A stretch of DNA of 64,000 nucleotides from RGIG8700 sp045648505 (GTDB lineage: Bacteria; Bacillota; Clostridia; RGIG6154). The notes beneath the pieces are model-generated. The model was not told the origin of the DNA. It searched no databases and saw only the letters and a program-made list of their open reading frames with translations. Location of the stretch: NCBI GenBank assembly GCA_045648505.1, contig JAZROD010000005.1:1-64000 (forward strand). The letters run 5' to 3'. The number at the start of each line of letters is the position of its first letter. Position 1 is the stretch's first letter. This document shows positions 40,465 through 49,998 of the stretch, one piece after another. Made by a program: the position numbers and the translations under genes.

Positions 40465-41046
40465 TTATATTGCAGATAATACAAAAGCAACATACAAATA
40501 AGGTGCGAATGGGAATGAATCCTTCCATCCAGCCTTCTTTCGTATTATGGATATAACACCTACAATCAACATAATAAAAAGTGCGCCAAGAGTCACTTTC
40601 AACATATTTCCAAGTCCTAAAAGCAATGCAAGTATTGGCATAAGTTTAATATCCCCAAACCCGATTCCATTTTTTGAAACCTTGTTCCCAATGAACATTA
40701 TTACAAAAAACAAAGCAGCAGTAAGTATATGTGTTACTGGATACAATATATCGTAGTTAATAATGGATATAATCGAGATTCCTAACAACATCAACATTAG
40801 TTTTACATCAATCTGCTTTTCTTTCGCATCATACCATGCTATTGAAAGCATAATAGGTATTGATGCAAATAAAGTAGTCCCTTTAAATGTATTCATGAGA
40901 CCTATATTCAATACAGCAAAGATACTAACACTAATCAAACTAATAATAATGTAGTACAAAACTTCTTTTCTTCCAACAATTCTTTCTTTTTTATATGTGT
41001 AAAAAAAGGAAACTGCTGAAATAATAAAAAATGCTATAATTCCCAT
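40465..41046 (-). CDS. Second A24-family prepilin peptidase
   Basis: The 193-residue protein has seven or so hydrophobic segments and the A24 pair of aspartates: SIAWYDAKEKQID near residue 70 and GIGFGDIKLMPIL near 130, followed by the typical C-terminal SFPFAPYLYVAF. Together with the enzyme at 36878 this locus has two prepilin peptidases, one perhaps for the Flp pilin and one for the TadE/TadG-like pseudopilins. It is 15 bases after the preceding pseudopilin gene. Confidence 0.88.
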   Translation of the reverse strand: MGIIAFFIISAVSFFYTYKKERIVGRKEVLYYIIISLISVSIFAVLNIGLMNTFKGTTLFASIPIMLSIAWYDAKEKQIDVKLMLMLLGISIISIINYDILYPVTHILTAALFFVIMFIGNKVSKNGIGFGDIKLMPILALLLGLGNMLKVTLGALFIMLIVGVISIIRKKAGWKDSFPFAPYLYVAFVLSAI

Positions 41047-41061
41047 AATTTGTATTCCACC

Positions 41062-42045
41062 TTAATTGCATATTGAACATGCAGAGTAACTTATACTCTC
41101 TGCTGACATTCTGGATAATTCACCACAGTTAAGTCCTTCTATCTTACGACAATTTTGTGTCTTATGATACTTATTAGAGCCTGCCGTAACATAAACCTTA
41201 TCATTATCAAACGCCTCAAATATTTGACTTATGCCTATAGATAAAAGTCCTTTATCTGATCTTGGCATGAAGAAGACACCATCTCCACCATTAAGCCATG
41301 CTTTTTCAATCGCTGTTTTTCTCAAAACAATTTTCTTTTCACCGATAAAAGGTAAATCTAAACCATATTCATATGATAGAGATATAACAACATCGTCCTT
41401 TTCAAAGTCCCTATCTCGCTGAATACCAGCCATAATATATCCAACATTTAATGAAGATGCATTGTACTCTCTGTCTGTTTGAGGCATCTTTGCAACATCA
41501 AGATGTAACTTCGTATAATCTAACTTCAGCATTGAGTTTTTTAAGTTATCTGCCATACATTTCTTTGCTTGGTCATAGAAAAATTGTTGTTTGCCTGTCC
41601 GGATTTTATCATACATTCTTTGATACATATAATCTATTCCTCTTTCAGCAACAGTACTAAATATTCCTATCACACCTTTAACAGAGGCTTTTCCAAGTGC
41701 AACATCTGCTTTTGCATTTCCCAAGTCGTTACTTCTATCGGCAAATACTTCACCAAACAAGGCATTAAAAAGCCCTGTCGCAGTTCCTGACAAACTCTCT
41801 ATATTGTCTAAATCTCCAGTGCCGCTAGCAATTTCAGTATCTTCTGAATCTTGCCAACTATTCAGCTTGCCTAATAGGTATGAGGAGGTTGCAAGTTGCG
41901 ATGCTGTATCAGAGGCCGCTATTTGAAGTTCATATTCAATGACTGCTATTTTAGCAACATTAAGCAAAAACACAAACACAACAATAAAAAATGTGAATGC
42001 TACAGTAGCCTCAACAGTCAGTGAGCCTTTATTATCTTTTCTCAT
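41062..42045 (-). CDS. TadE/TadG-like pseudopilin with C-terminal Cys motif
   Basis: The 327-residue protein begins MRKDNKGSLTVEATVAFTFF, a class III-type leader with Gly before the cut and Glu at +5, then one membrane helix. The middle is unrecognised. The C-terminus (YHKTQNCRKI ... SYSACSICN) resembles the small YHxxxC...CxxC tail found on several secreted Firmicute proteins and is likely to bind metal. It is one of three TadE/TadG-like genes in a row. A minor pilin or pilus anchor is the likely role. Confidence 0.8.
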   Translation of the reverse strand: MRKDNKGSLTVEATVAFTFFIVVFVFLLNVAKIAVIEYELQIAASDTASQLATSSYLLGKLNSWQDSEDTEIASGTGDLDNIESLSGTATGLFNALFGEVFADRSNDLGNAKADVALGKASVKGVIGIFSTVAERGIDYMYQRMYDKIRTGKQQFFYDQAKKCMADNLKNSMLKLDYTKLHLDVAKMPQTDREYNASSLNVGYIMAGIQRDRDFEKDDVVISLSYEYGLDLPFIGEKKIVLRKTAIEKAWLNGGDGVFFMPRSDKGLLSIGISQIFEAFDNDKVYVTAGSNKYHKTQNCRKIEGLNCGELSRMSAESISYSACSICN

Positions 42046-42054
42046 AATTCACCT

Positions 42055-44298
42055 CTAATACGACATAGTTACATTACTTTTTACAGTATATTTACCATTA
42101 TTAAATCCACCAATGTTTATTTTCGAAAAACTAAATAACTTTAGGAAAATCAAATCAACATCAAGTTCTGCTTTAGCATTAATTTCAGTATACATTTCCT
42201 TTAAGTTTGCATTTCCAGTCTTATCTCTTTGAATTAATGTTGCTTGAATTGTATCTAAAAGTTTTGTCTCTTTTGAGTTTTCAAGAAACATCATTACCAT
42301 TAAATGATCCGAATATGTAAACTTCGGTCCTACACCAGGTACAATTTTGCAACCCGATCCTGTTATAAATAATTCTGTGGCATCCAATGCCGTCTGAATT
42401 CCTCCAAGACTAGCTGCACCTATTAGTCGTGCGACTAATTCACCCGGTGTTTTTATGAAGTAGTACACAAAATTTATGGTAAAACGCAATGATATTATAG
42501 ATGAAATAGAATTAGTCACATTCTGCCACTGAGCATCCCATCCATATTTTATATATTCGGTCTCACCCCATTTAAAATAATGGTTTCGTCTTGCAGAAGA
42601 TGTAACATTATTTGTTTTTTCCATTGTATATGCAGTCAGTGCTATATTATACTCTAAGTCACCAGATGTTATTGCTCCTGCAATATCCTCTACCATAGGG
42701 ATAATTTGTGCAACAGGAAGTGCTGCGCAGAAATTAGATATTCCATTCCAAATGCCGACAGGATTAGAAAATCTATATCCAGCATAATCGCCAGAAAATA
42801 GTGTCCCCATATTATTAGATTGATTTCTCTCAAGCTCTGATTGAAAATCTTTGATCTGTGCATTAAGATTCTCTTCATTGGCTTCTTGTTCACTCTTGCC
42901 GGGATAATCTTCTTTTGCTTCTGGAATCACAATTTCTCCCACACTACTTATTTCAAGAGATTCAACAGAATTAATTAGCTGATTTTGTTTTGTAACGACA
43001 CTATCGCATACACCTTGAACTGATGTTATCAATCCATCCGTACCAAAATTATTTAGATTAATTAGGTTTGTTCCTATTCTATTTTTAAATTCGCTAGTTT
43101 TAATTTGATTCCTTAATTCATTGATTTTCGTATTTGCTTCATCGATTATGCTTTGTTTTGTGGCATCATCATATTCGACTTCGTTTTCATTCCAATATTC
43201 TTCAATCTGCTTCGTCATATAGACAAGTGAATAAATTTTCCCTATTGTTTTATAATCACTTGAATAATTATCAAACTTAGTCTTACTATCATTTAGAAAC
43301 TCTTCGGCAGCAAGTAAACTCTCTTCAGCAGCGGCAACACGTTGAGATACAGCATTATAATCTGTATTACCAGCGTTAGAAACATAATCATTTACATTTA
43401 TACTTGGATCCTGTGTTGATTGATTGCTGTAGCTGCTTGTTCCGTTCAATTGTTCCTTGGCTGTATTAACCGAGGTTGAAAGATCAGTAATTTTTGTTTT
43501 AGCCTGACTTAATGTATCTTCAAAATCACAAAACGATTTATTCCTCAAATAATCATTAAATTCATCACTTGCCGTACCTAAAACATTACTCACAAGGCTT
43601 TTTGCAGATGATTTCCCAAGACCTTTTATACTTTTACCTAGTGATTTAAATGCGTCATCGACATTTTTATTGATACTATCAATTTCTATTTTTGAAAGTT
43701 TTGGATTATCCGTAAGTTTTCCTTTTAAACTATTTTTTAATCCATCATAACTACTTGCTTCACTTTTCGCAGTTTTATTAGCTTCGTTTGCGCTATTTGC
43801 TTTATTGATACTATTTGTTATGGATCCACTTACCCAATCGCCAAGAATATCAACTGCTTCCTGTAATATAAGAGCATACTTTCTTCCCTCTTCATACTCT
43901 ATAACCTGTTCTCGAAAGGTTGATGATTCCCAAATCGGCTTGGAATATGTTATGTTAACATTTTTCAGCTCACTATCTTTCAATTTTAATATAGAAAAAT
44001 AAGGTGCGTTTTCTCCAGCGTTTTTAATAGTCAAATTGCCTTTGATGTATTTTCCCATTTTTGTCTTGTTTGCATCCTCGTCATCTGCAGATTTTTGCAA
44101 TGCATACAATCCATAATCTGACATAAGCGTTTCATCATACCCTGCCATTACTGTACGTGCTGCACTTTCGGTAGCACAATCTAATGTGTATTGTGCTAAA
44201 ATAATTCGTGACATATCAATTAACAGTCCAGCCATCATAAACATTGCAAGCATGATGAGAACCATAAATACCGTTATAGCACCTTTGTTATCTTTCAT
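42055..44298 (-). CDS. TadG-like large pseudopilin / membrane-anchored protein
   Basis: The start at 44298 (MKDNKGAITVFMVLIMLAMF) has GAGGT before it; the ATG at 44316 lacks a site. The 747-residue protein has a prepilin-like leader (KGAITVF) and a membrane helix, followed by SRIILAQYTLDCATESAART typical of TadG/Flp-associated proteins. A long, largely helical outer region rich in Asn, Ser and Lys (150-480) comes next, then a more hydrophobic end. This is the tip or anchor class of Tad pseudopilin in Clostridia. Confidence 0.8.
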   Translation of the reverse strand: MKDNKGAITVFMVLIMLAMFMMAGLLIDMSRIILAQYTLDCATESAARTVMAGYDETLMSDYGLYALQKSADDEDANKTKMGKYIKGNLTIKNAGENAPYFSILKLKDSELKNVNITYSKPIWESSTFREQVIEYEEGRKYALILQEAVDILGDWVSGSITNSINKANSANEANKTAKSEASSYDGLKNSLKGKLTDNPKLSKIEIDSINKNVDDAFKSLGKSIKGLGKSSAKSLVSNVLGTASDEFNDYLRNKSFCDFEDTLSQAKTKITDLSTSVNTAKEQLNGTSSYSNQSTQDPSINVNDYVSNAGNTDYNAVSQRVAAAEESLLAAEEFLNDSKTKFDNYSSDYKTIGKIYSLVYMTKQIEEYWNENEVEYDDATKQSIIDEANTKINELRNQIKTSEFKNRIGTNLINLNNFGTDGLITSVQGVCDSVVTKQNQLINSVESLEISSVGEIVIPEAKEDYPGKSEQEANEENLNAQIKDFQSELERNQSNNMGTLFSGDYAGYRFSNPVGIWNGISNFCAALPVAQIIPMVEDIAGAITSGDLEYNIALTAYTMEKTNNVTSSARRNHYFKWGETEYIKYGWDAQWQNVTNSISSIISLRFTINFVYYFIKTPGELVARLIGAASLGGIQTALDATELFITGSGCKIVPGVGPKFTYSDHLMVMMFLENSKETKLLDTIQATLIQRDKTGNANLKEMYTEINAKAELDVDLIFLKLFSFSKINIGGFNNGKYTVKSNVTMSY

Positions 44299-44315
44299 GT
44301 TTAAACCTCGATTCA

Positions 44316-44864
44316 TCAGTATATCAAGAACGGTAAGAAATCACTAATAATATTCTCACCGGTTTTTGCAATTCTAGAAACTAATTCAAAGCCCCAATCT
44401 ACATTATTGATGATTGATTGAGCGCTTCTAATACCAGCAAATTTATTCTCTGCATATCCCTTTATACAAAAAGCTTCTCCACCCAAAAATTGCGACAATT
44501 GACTAACAGGCCTTAAAATATCCTGTTTTACAGACACTATTACCTTATCACCTAAATAATTTCCACCTTGAATAGACACATCAATGTGGCATCCATTTCC
44601 TCTAACATTCAAAATCCCTTTTCCAAGTTCTTCTTGGACTGTTCTCGTTGTTTCTGATATGATCTGAGACTTTCCCATACCTGCTTCCCAATATGTAACT
44701 GCTGCATCTGCTCCTGTAGCTGATGCATTAAGAACAACAACATATTGATACATCAACATAAGCCCATATATTACAGCAAGAATTATGAACAACATCGCCG
44801 TAAAAACAAGTACTGCTTCTAACGTGAACATTCCGTCATTATTTTTTCGAAACATTTTTTTCAT
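44316..44864 (-). CDS. TadE-like pseudopilin
   Basis: The start is set at the ATG at 44864 (MKKMFRKNNDGMFTLEAVLV), preceded by GAGGGTG. The protein, about 182 residues long, has the prepilin cleavage pattern NDG/MFTLE with Glu at +5, one membrane helix and a soluble domain with two Cys residues. It follows the Flp pilin gene across a stable hairpin and precedes the TadG-like gene. It is a likely minor pilin that helps assembly. Confidence 0.83.
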   Translation of the reverse strand: MKKMFRKNNDGMFTLEAVLVFTAMLFIILAVIYGLMLMYQYVVVLNASATGADAAVTYWEAGMGKSQIISETTRTVQEELGKGILNVRGNGCHIDVSIQGGNYLGDKVIVSVKQDILRPVSQLSQFLGGEAFCIKGYAENKFAGIRSAQSIINNVDWGFELVSRIAKTGENIISDFLPFLIY

Positions 44865-44962
44865 AAATCTCACCCTCTCTTTTTGATCACTGTAAATATA
44901 TTTATCTTAACAAGACACTATTTATTATGTCCTGATTATTTTCAATTTTAATTAATGTTTCT

Positions 44963-44994
44963 GTTCCAAGCACCCAAAAATGGGTGCTTGGAAC
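44963..44994 (-). promoter_or_regulatory. 13-bp hairpin after the pilin gene
   Basis: GTTCCAAGCACCC - AAAAAT - GGGTGCTTGGAAC is a perfect stem starting 7 bases after the Flp pilin stop codon. There is no T run after it on the minus strand. Such a stem can protect the 3' end of pilin mRNA and give much more pilin than downstream products, or act as a partial terminator. Confidence 0.65.
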
Positions 44995-45001
44995 AAACTT
45001 T

Positions 45002-45202
45002 TTAGTTCTGTTTCAAACCATCATCAATATCCTGAACATCCTGCGGAGAATCAAAGATATTTCCTAATGTGTCTTCTACCCATTTGGTGATTGTCTTTCT
45101 AAATATTAAAGCGATTGTTACTAACACAGCCAAAATAAGTACAACTTCAACTGTACCCATTCCGTCTTCTTCTTTCAAAAAACCTTTTACCAAACTTAAC
45201 AT
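45002..45202 (-). CDS. Flp1-family type IVb pilin
   Basis: The 66-residue peptide reads MLSLVKGFLKEEDGMGTVEV then VLILAVLVTIALIF. It has a short leader with the cut after Gly (EEDG/MGTVE), Glu at +5, one hydrophobic helix and a short polar tail. This is the form of the major pilin of Tad/Flp systems in Clostridia. It lies directly after the TadC gene, and a stable hairpin follows it. Confidence 0.9.
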   Translation of the reverse strand: MLSLVKGFLKEEDGMGTVEVVLILAVLVTIALIFRKTITKWVEDTLGNIFDSPQDVQDIDDGLKQN

Positions 45203-45226
45203 TAAAAATTCCTCCTAAAAAATTTT

Positions 45227-46159
45227 TTACATTCCTGAGCTAAAACTCAATATTGCTGGTGTAGCGACAATTATGATTATTCCAACAAGCATAATCATCA
45301 ATGGAATTAATATTTTTGTTGATGCTTCTTCTCCTAATCTTTTTGCCACTGACTTACGCATTTCCCAGCATTCATTACCTTGTACCCTTAGAACGGGAAC
45401 AACCTCTGCTCCTCCTTTCTTCAGGTTTAGTATAATTACAGAAACAAACTTAATTATTTCTTTAATTTTACACCGTCTTCCAAATTCTTCATATGCGACT
45501 GGTTCAGACTTTCCTGCATGTATCTCTGCAAGTGTATACTTCATTTCATCATATAGTACACTTTTTTTAGTAACATCAGTGACTATTTTTTCCCATGCCT
45601 TCGATATTGTCATACCTGCATTAACGAGCAAGGTTAACTTTGTTATAAAATCCGGAAACTCAAGTTGTATATTTAATCTTCGTTCTTGAATTTTGTCATC
45701 CAACCCCTTATCAACAACAAATGGCATAGCCACATATCCAACAACTGCAATCCCTGACAAAAAGAGCGAGGTTGAGTCTCCTTGAGCCGCTAAAATAAAT
45801 CCTGCAAGTGCAGCTAATGCAGATATTAAAATTGACATGGCAGACTTATTTGCATTATGTATCATCATATAATAATCAGAATACTTCAATCCATATAGTT
45901 CTATTACTTTGCCTTTAACCTGCATTTTATATTTACCAAATATTGATGCAAATTGCTTTGGAATGAATTTCGAAAAATCAATTTTTTCATTCATCCATAA
46001 TCCCATAGGAAAGAAATCCTTCAAAGGATATTCCTTTTTATCCAAATCCTCAATATATTCATTATATATATCTTTAGATTTAAAGTAAGATATAAGGAAT
46101 AATCCGCAGAAAACAACTGCAACAATACCTGATGCAATCATATATATAGTTGTATTCAT
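45227..46159 (-). CDS. tadC: TadC-like inner membrane platform protein
   Basis: The 310-residue protein has membrane helices near residues 1-25, 105-150 and 285-310 and one type II secretion F domain (LEFPDFITKLTLLVNAGMTI, IIKFVSVIILNLKKGGAEVV). TadC and TadB together form the membrane platform that couples the TadA ATPase to pilin insertion. The gene order tadA-tadB-tadC-flp supports the call. Confidence 0.9.
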   Translation of the reverse strand: MNTTIYMIASGIVAVVFCGLFLISYFKSKDIYNEYIEDLDKKEYPLKDFFPMGLWMNEKIDFSKFIPKQFASIFGKYKMQVKGKVIELYGLKYSDYYMMIHNANKSAMSILISALAALAGFILAAQGDSTSLFLSGIAVVGYVAMPFVVDKGLDDKIQERRLNIQLEFPDFITKLTLLVNAGMTISKAWEKIVTDVTKKSVLYDEMKYTLAEIHAGKSEPVAYEEFGRRCKIKEIIKFVSVIILNLKKGGAEVVPVLRVQGNECWEMRKSVAKRLGEEASTKILIPLMIMLVGIIIIVATPAILSFSSGM

Positions 46160-46169
46160 GTTTTCCTCC

Positions 46170-46967
46170 TTATACCTTAATCTTCATAATTTTACTTCCA
46201 ACAAAATATGCCGCAACAAATAGTCCAATTGCAATTGTCATAACAATTCTTCCTATTATTGTAGTAAAAACGGGTTCCATATAATCCGGCGAACTCATTG
46301 ATAACAATAAAATCAACGCAACCGGCATTACCATGAGAGCTTGGAATTCAAACTTCTTTCCTGCAATCATCGTATCTATTTCCTGTTTGATCTCTATTTT
46401 TTCACCAATACTTTGCGATGTAGACCTTATAACCTCAACAAGGTTACCACCTGTTCTCTTGCATATTCTTATAATTTCTGCAAAACTTTCTATGTCTTCA
46501 ATATGAGCACGAACTGCAAACTGGTCTATCGCTTGCTCTACAGGCATATTCATTTCCAAACATCTAATAATATACATTACCTCTTGTATGATTGGCGTGT
46601 CTTGATCAGGATAAATTACCTCTAAATCCTTCAATGCATCTTTAAAAGACATCTCTAAAGAACGACCTGCTACCATTGATGAAGAAAGAGAATACAATAA
46701 ATCCTTAAACTGAACATTTAATTCACGCTTTCGCTTTTCAATAATTTGCCCTCTTCTTATCTTTGGAAACTTAAAAGCAAATAGTGATATTAGCAGTGAC
46801 AGTATCACACTATGATAAAATATCATTCCCACAGCAAATATAGCAATGGCTGCAAGAATTGTATAAAGAATTTTCTCGTTTTTGCTCAAAACATATATAT
46901 CATAGTCAATTAACCCATCTTCTCTTTCAACCATATCGGGTTCAGAATTCTTTTTAAACAATTTCAT
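46170..46967 (-). CDS. tadB: TadB-like inner membrane platform protein
   Basis: The 265-residue protein has helices near 35-70 and 210-262 and a type II secretion F domain (FKDLLYSLSSSMVAGRSLEM, FAEIIRICKRTGGNLVEVIR). It is the first of the TadB/TadC pair. It lies 10 bases before tadC and follows a DUF805 gene that interrupts the usual tadA-tadB pairing. Confidence 0.9.
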   Translation of the reverse strand: MKLFKKNSEPDMVEREDGLIDYDIYVLSKNEKILYTILAAIAIFAVGMIFYHSVILSLLISLFAFKFPKIRRGQIIEKRKRELNVQFKDLLYSLSSSMVAGRSLEMSFKDALKDLEVIYPDQDTPIIQEVMYIIRCLEMNMPVEQAIDQFAVRAHIEDIESFAEIIRICKRTGGNLVEVIRSTSQSIGEKIEIKQEIDTMIAGKKFEFQALMVMPVALILLLSMSSPDYMEPVFTTIIGRIVMTIAIGLFVAAYFVGSKIMKIKV

Positions 46968-46985
46968 AACATCTCACCCCCCATA

Positions 46986-47474
46986 TTAGTTAAAATAATA
47001 TTTATTACTTTCGCCATACTTGTTTGTTCCTCTATCACTGTCTGCACAATAAAAAACTATTAGCATTATTATGATTCCTATATTAACTATTGGTATTATC
47101 ATAGCAAACAAAGACCAGAGAACATGTGCCGACTTGCCTGTGTCGTGTAATCTCCTTACACAGAGAGATAACCCAGGAATTAATGTGGCAAGCGAATATA
47201 AACTGCTTATTGCAAGGAATAACTCCGCACTTATTAAATTTGATCCAATTGAGCATACAATACTGATGATTATATTTGAAAGAACAATGTACCAATATTC
47301 ACTTCGTCTGGCTCTACCAGAAAATTTGGCATAATTCTTCCACATAGAAATATATGCCTCAACAATGGATGGTTTTGGTCTTTCATAAAGTGTGTGCTGT
47401 TCAAAATTTGCACCGCAATTTGGACACTGCATTCCGTTATTGAGTTCAGCTCCACAGTTTGAACAAAAATTCAT
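46986..47474 (-). CDS. DUF805 membrane protein with N-terminal zinc ribbon
   Basis: The 162-residue protein starts with a zinc ribbon (FCSNCGAELNNGMQCPNCGA) and continues with a DUF805 domain of four membrane helices (GRARRSEYWYIVLSNIIISI, PGLSLCVRRLHDTGKSAHVL). DUF805 proteins have no established role. Its place between tadA and tadB, with close spacing on both sides, is unusual and suggests that it was inserted into the operon or that it helps the pilus machine. Confidence 0.87.
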   Translation of the reverse strand: MNFCSNCGAELNNGMQCPNCGANFEQHTLYERPKPSIVEAYISMWKNYAKFSGRARRSEYWYIVLSNIIISIVCSIGSNLISAELFLAISSLYSLATLIPGLSLCVRRLHDTGKSAHVLWSLFAMIIPIVNIGIIIMLIVFYCADSDRGTNKYGESNKYYFN

Positions 47475-47486
47475 CCTTCTCCCTCC

Positions 47487-48722
47487 TTAAACCTTTGTAG
47501 ATAATCCGGCTGATGCAAACTTTGAGGTATTAACCATTGCATTTTCGGTTCTTTGAAGTGAACCTATAATCTTATGGTTTTCATCTTCGCCTGTTTCAAT
47601 AAACTGATATATAGGATTGAGTTTAATTTCACCATTTTCAAATCCTAATACTTCTGTTATTTCCATTGTACGTCTAGACTTATCTCTAAGTCTGGAAAGC
47701 TGAATAATTATATCAACTGCAGATGCTATTTGCTGTCTGATAGCTTCGAGAGGTATCTGAGCACCCGTCAAAACCATTGTTTCAAGACGGGACAACATAT
47801 CTTTTGTAGAGTTAGCATGACCTGTTGAAAGAGAACCATCATGACCTGTATTCATGGCCTGAAGCATGTCAAGTGCTTCGGCACCACGAACCTCACCAAC
47901 AACAATTCTTTCAGGTCTCATACGAAGAGATGATTTAATCAAATCTCTTATTGTAATTTCACCTTTGCCTTCCATATTAGCATTACGGGTTTCAAGTCTT
48001 ACAAGGTTATCTACTCCCCTTATTTGCAATTCAGCAGAGTCTTCTATGGTAATAACACGCTCATCATGCGGAATAAAGTTTGACATCGCATTAAGAAATG
48101 TCGTTTTACCCGAACCTGTACCACCGCTAATAAATATGTTATACTTTGCTTTAACACATCTTTCTAAAAATTCAGCAACCTCCGGAGTAATTGACTTGTA
48201 AGCAATAAGCTGCTGTACAGTCATCGGATTCTCAGGAAATTTACGAATTGTAACTGTCGGACCATTTAATGCTATCGGAGGCAAAACAACATTAACACGG
48301 GAACCGTCCTGTAAACGAGCATCAACTATAGGTGTTGACTCATTAACAGTTCTGTTAACCTTTGCAACGATGTTCTGAATAACATTCTCTAGTTTTTCAT
48401 TACTTCCAAAGCTAACATTTTTCTTGAAAAGTTTACCATCCTGCTCTATGAAAACATCATCTGGTCCGTTAATCATAATTTCTGTTACTGATGGATCATC
48501 AACCAACGGCTGCAGAACATCAAGTCCGCGCATGGAATTGAACACGCCATCCATAACAGCTTTTTTCTCAATAAGAGTTAAGTATTTTTCTTGCGATTTC
48601 TCGGCAATGATATTTGATATTACTTCTCTTATTTCATCATCTGACAAATCTCTTGTTAAGTCGAGTCTGTCCGATACTAATGCACGAATCTCTTTTATGT
48701 ATTCGGTCATATTTTCTATCAA
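47487..48722 (-). CDS. tadA: TadA/CpaF-type secretion ATPase
   Basis: The 411-residue protein has the CpaF N-terminal part (DVLQPLVDDPSVTEIMINGP), Walker A FISGGTGSGKTTF, the Asp box, Walker B with IVVGEVRGAEALDMLQAMNT and the His box SLSTGHANS. It is the hexameric motor for Tad pilus assembly. The order tadZ-like, tadA, (DUF805), tadB, tadC, flp is that of compact Clostridial Tad loci. Confidence 0.95.
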   Translation of the reverse strand: MIENMTEYIKEIRALVSDRLDLTRDLSDDEIREVISNIIAEKSQEKYLTLIEKKAVMDGVFNSMRGLDVLQPLVDDPSVTEIMINGPDDVFIEQDGKLFKKNVSFGSNEKLENVIQNIVAKVNRTVNESTPIVDARLQDGSRVNVVLPPIALNGPTVTIRKFPENPMTVQQLIAYKSITPEVAEFLERCVKAKYNIFISGGTGSGKTTFLNAMSNFIPHDERVITIEDSAELQIRGVDNLVRLETRNANMEGKGEITIRDLIKSSLRMRPERIVVGEVRGAEALDMLQAMNTGHDGSLSTGHANSTKDMLSRLETMVLTGAQIPLEAIRQQIASAVDIIIQLSRLRDKSRRTMEITEVLGFENGEIKLNPIYQFIETGEDENHKIIGSLQRTENAMVNTSKFASAGLSTKV

Positions 48723-48735
48723 TCAAATCACCGCC

Positions 48736-49821
48736 TTATATAGTTTCAATCACCTTTGCCATCACCTGCAGAACCATATTACCGGAGTGCAGCAAATTCT
48801 TCAAATCTGCAAATACAGGAGTAATTGCTATATTTGCTCTTACTTCGCAATTTCCAAGCGCACCACTTGACTGCAATGAAGGTATACTTTGTGCATTTGA
48901 TTTATTAAGAACAAATACCGACTTTTCTGCAATTTCTTTTAATTCATCATACATTCCAAGTTCTTTTATAAACAACCCTGTTTTTGCAAGTGAAAGGTTT
49001 TCACTAGTAAATGGAACAATGATTCTGTCCATGCAATTTAAGATTTCTATCTTATCCTTGTTAAATTCAGAATCAAAATCAACAATCACAACATCAAACT
49101 CACCAAGTTGTTCGAATTCTTTGATAAGTTTTTCAAACTCCTCAAGAGTAAGTTCGTTTATCTCAAGAGAACTCTCTGATGGATTGATATAAGATATATT
49201 AGTGTTAATATCGGTAAACTTATTAGCGATGATTCTAAGCCCAATATTAGCGCCTTTTGTTTTAACAGTTAAATATAAATCAGAAAGATTTCCACTGTTA
49301 CCTTCGTTTAATACATTATACGTTGAGTTTAATTTCTCGGCGTTCAGATAGAATACTCTTTTTCCCTGGCTTGCTAAAGCATACGCAGTAGCAACTGCTA
49401 ATGTTGTTTTACCTGCACCACCAACTGGAGAGAAAAAACCAACAATTTTTGTATCCTTATCGCCTGTTGATACAGCTTCAACACGACCTGTCTTTTCAGC
49501 ATATATCATCAATATATCGTTAATAAATTTTTCGGCTTTCTGGAACTTATTAACTGATTCAAACTCAAGTTCAGAGAATGAACCATCTGAAAGCAATATC
49601 TTTGCAGGTACATTTGCAACACTGATTGTTCCATCCATAAGATCTTCGGTGAATGCAATAATGTCTATTTTATTGGACTTATCACCTACATACTTTATCA
49701 AACTTTCTTTTGATGTAAACGAACAAACTTCAAATGTGTTCATATGCTCAATTAAATAGTTTGTTAAATGGTTAAGATAAAGTTCGTCTGAATCAGCAAT
49801 TACGATATTAATCTTTGCCAT
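48736..49821 (-). CDS. tadZ: TadZ/CpaE-like ATPase
   Basis: The 361-residue protein has an N-terminal receiver-like domain (IVIADSDELYLNHLTNYL, residues 1-100) with a possible acceptor in the DIIAFTEDLM region. A MinD/ParA-type ATPase domain follows with the deviant Walker A GFFSPVGGAGKTTLAV (near 130) and FDVVIVDFDSEF. TadZ/CpaE places the Tad machine in the cell. It is the first gene of the run, with a 177-base upstream gap that must hold the promoter; I could not pick a convincing hexamer pair there. Confidence 0.9.
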   Translation of the reverse strand: MAKINIVIADSDELYLNHLTNYLIEHMNTFEVCSFTSKESLIKYVGDKSNKIDIIAFTEDLMDGTISVANVPAKILLSDGSFSELEFESVNKFQKAEKFINDILMIYAEKTGRVEAVSTGDKDTKIVGFFSPVGGAGKTTLAVATAYALASQGKRVFYLNAEKLNSTYNVLNEGNSGNLSDLYLTVKTKGANIGLRIIANKFTDINTNISYINPSESSLEINELTLEEFEKLIKEFEQLGEFDVVIVDFDSEFNKDKIEILNCMDRIIVPFTSENLSLAKTGLFIKELGMYDELKEIAEKSVFVLNKSNAQSIPSLQSSGALGNCEVRANIAITPVFADLKNLLHSGNMVLQVMAKVIETI

Positions 49822-49952
49822 AAAAATTTACACTTCCTTCTGTTTTCATAATTATCTATATTAAATACCTATCGTTGTGACAGATTATTTATATTCAAAG
49901 TCATATTAAAAATCTATAATAAAAGCATTATGCTGTTAGTTTTATCATCCCG

Positions 49953-49979
49953 TTGCCCGTAGCAAACTACTACGGGCAA
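49953..49979. terminator. Hairpin between the SLH gene and the Tad run
   Basis: TTGCCCGTAG - CAAACTA - CTACGGGCAA, a perfect 10-bp stem 20 bases after the SLH gene stop codon. It lacks a clear T run in either direction, so terminator function is likely but not certain. Confidence 0.55.
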
Positions 49980-49998
49980 TCAGGACAATTAAATCATT

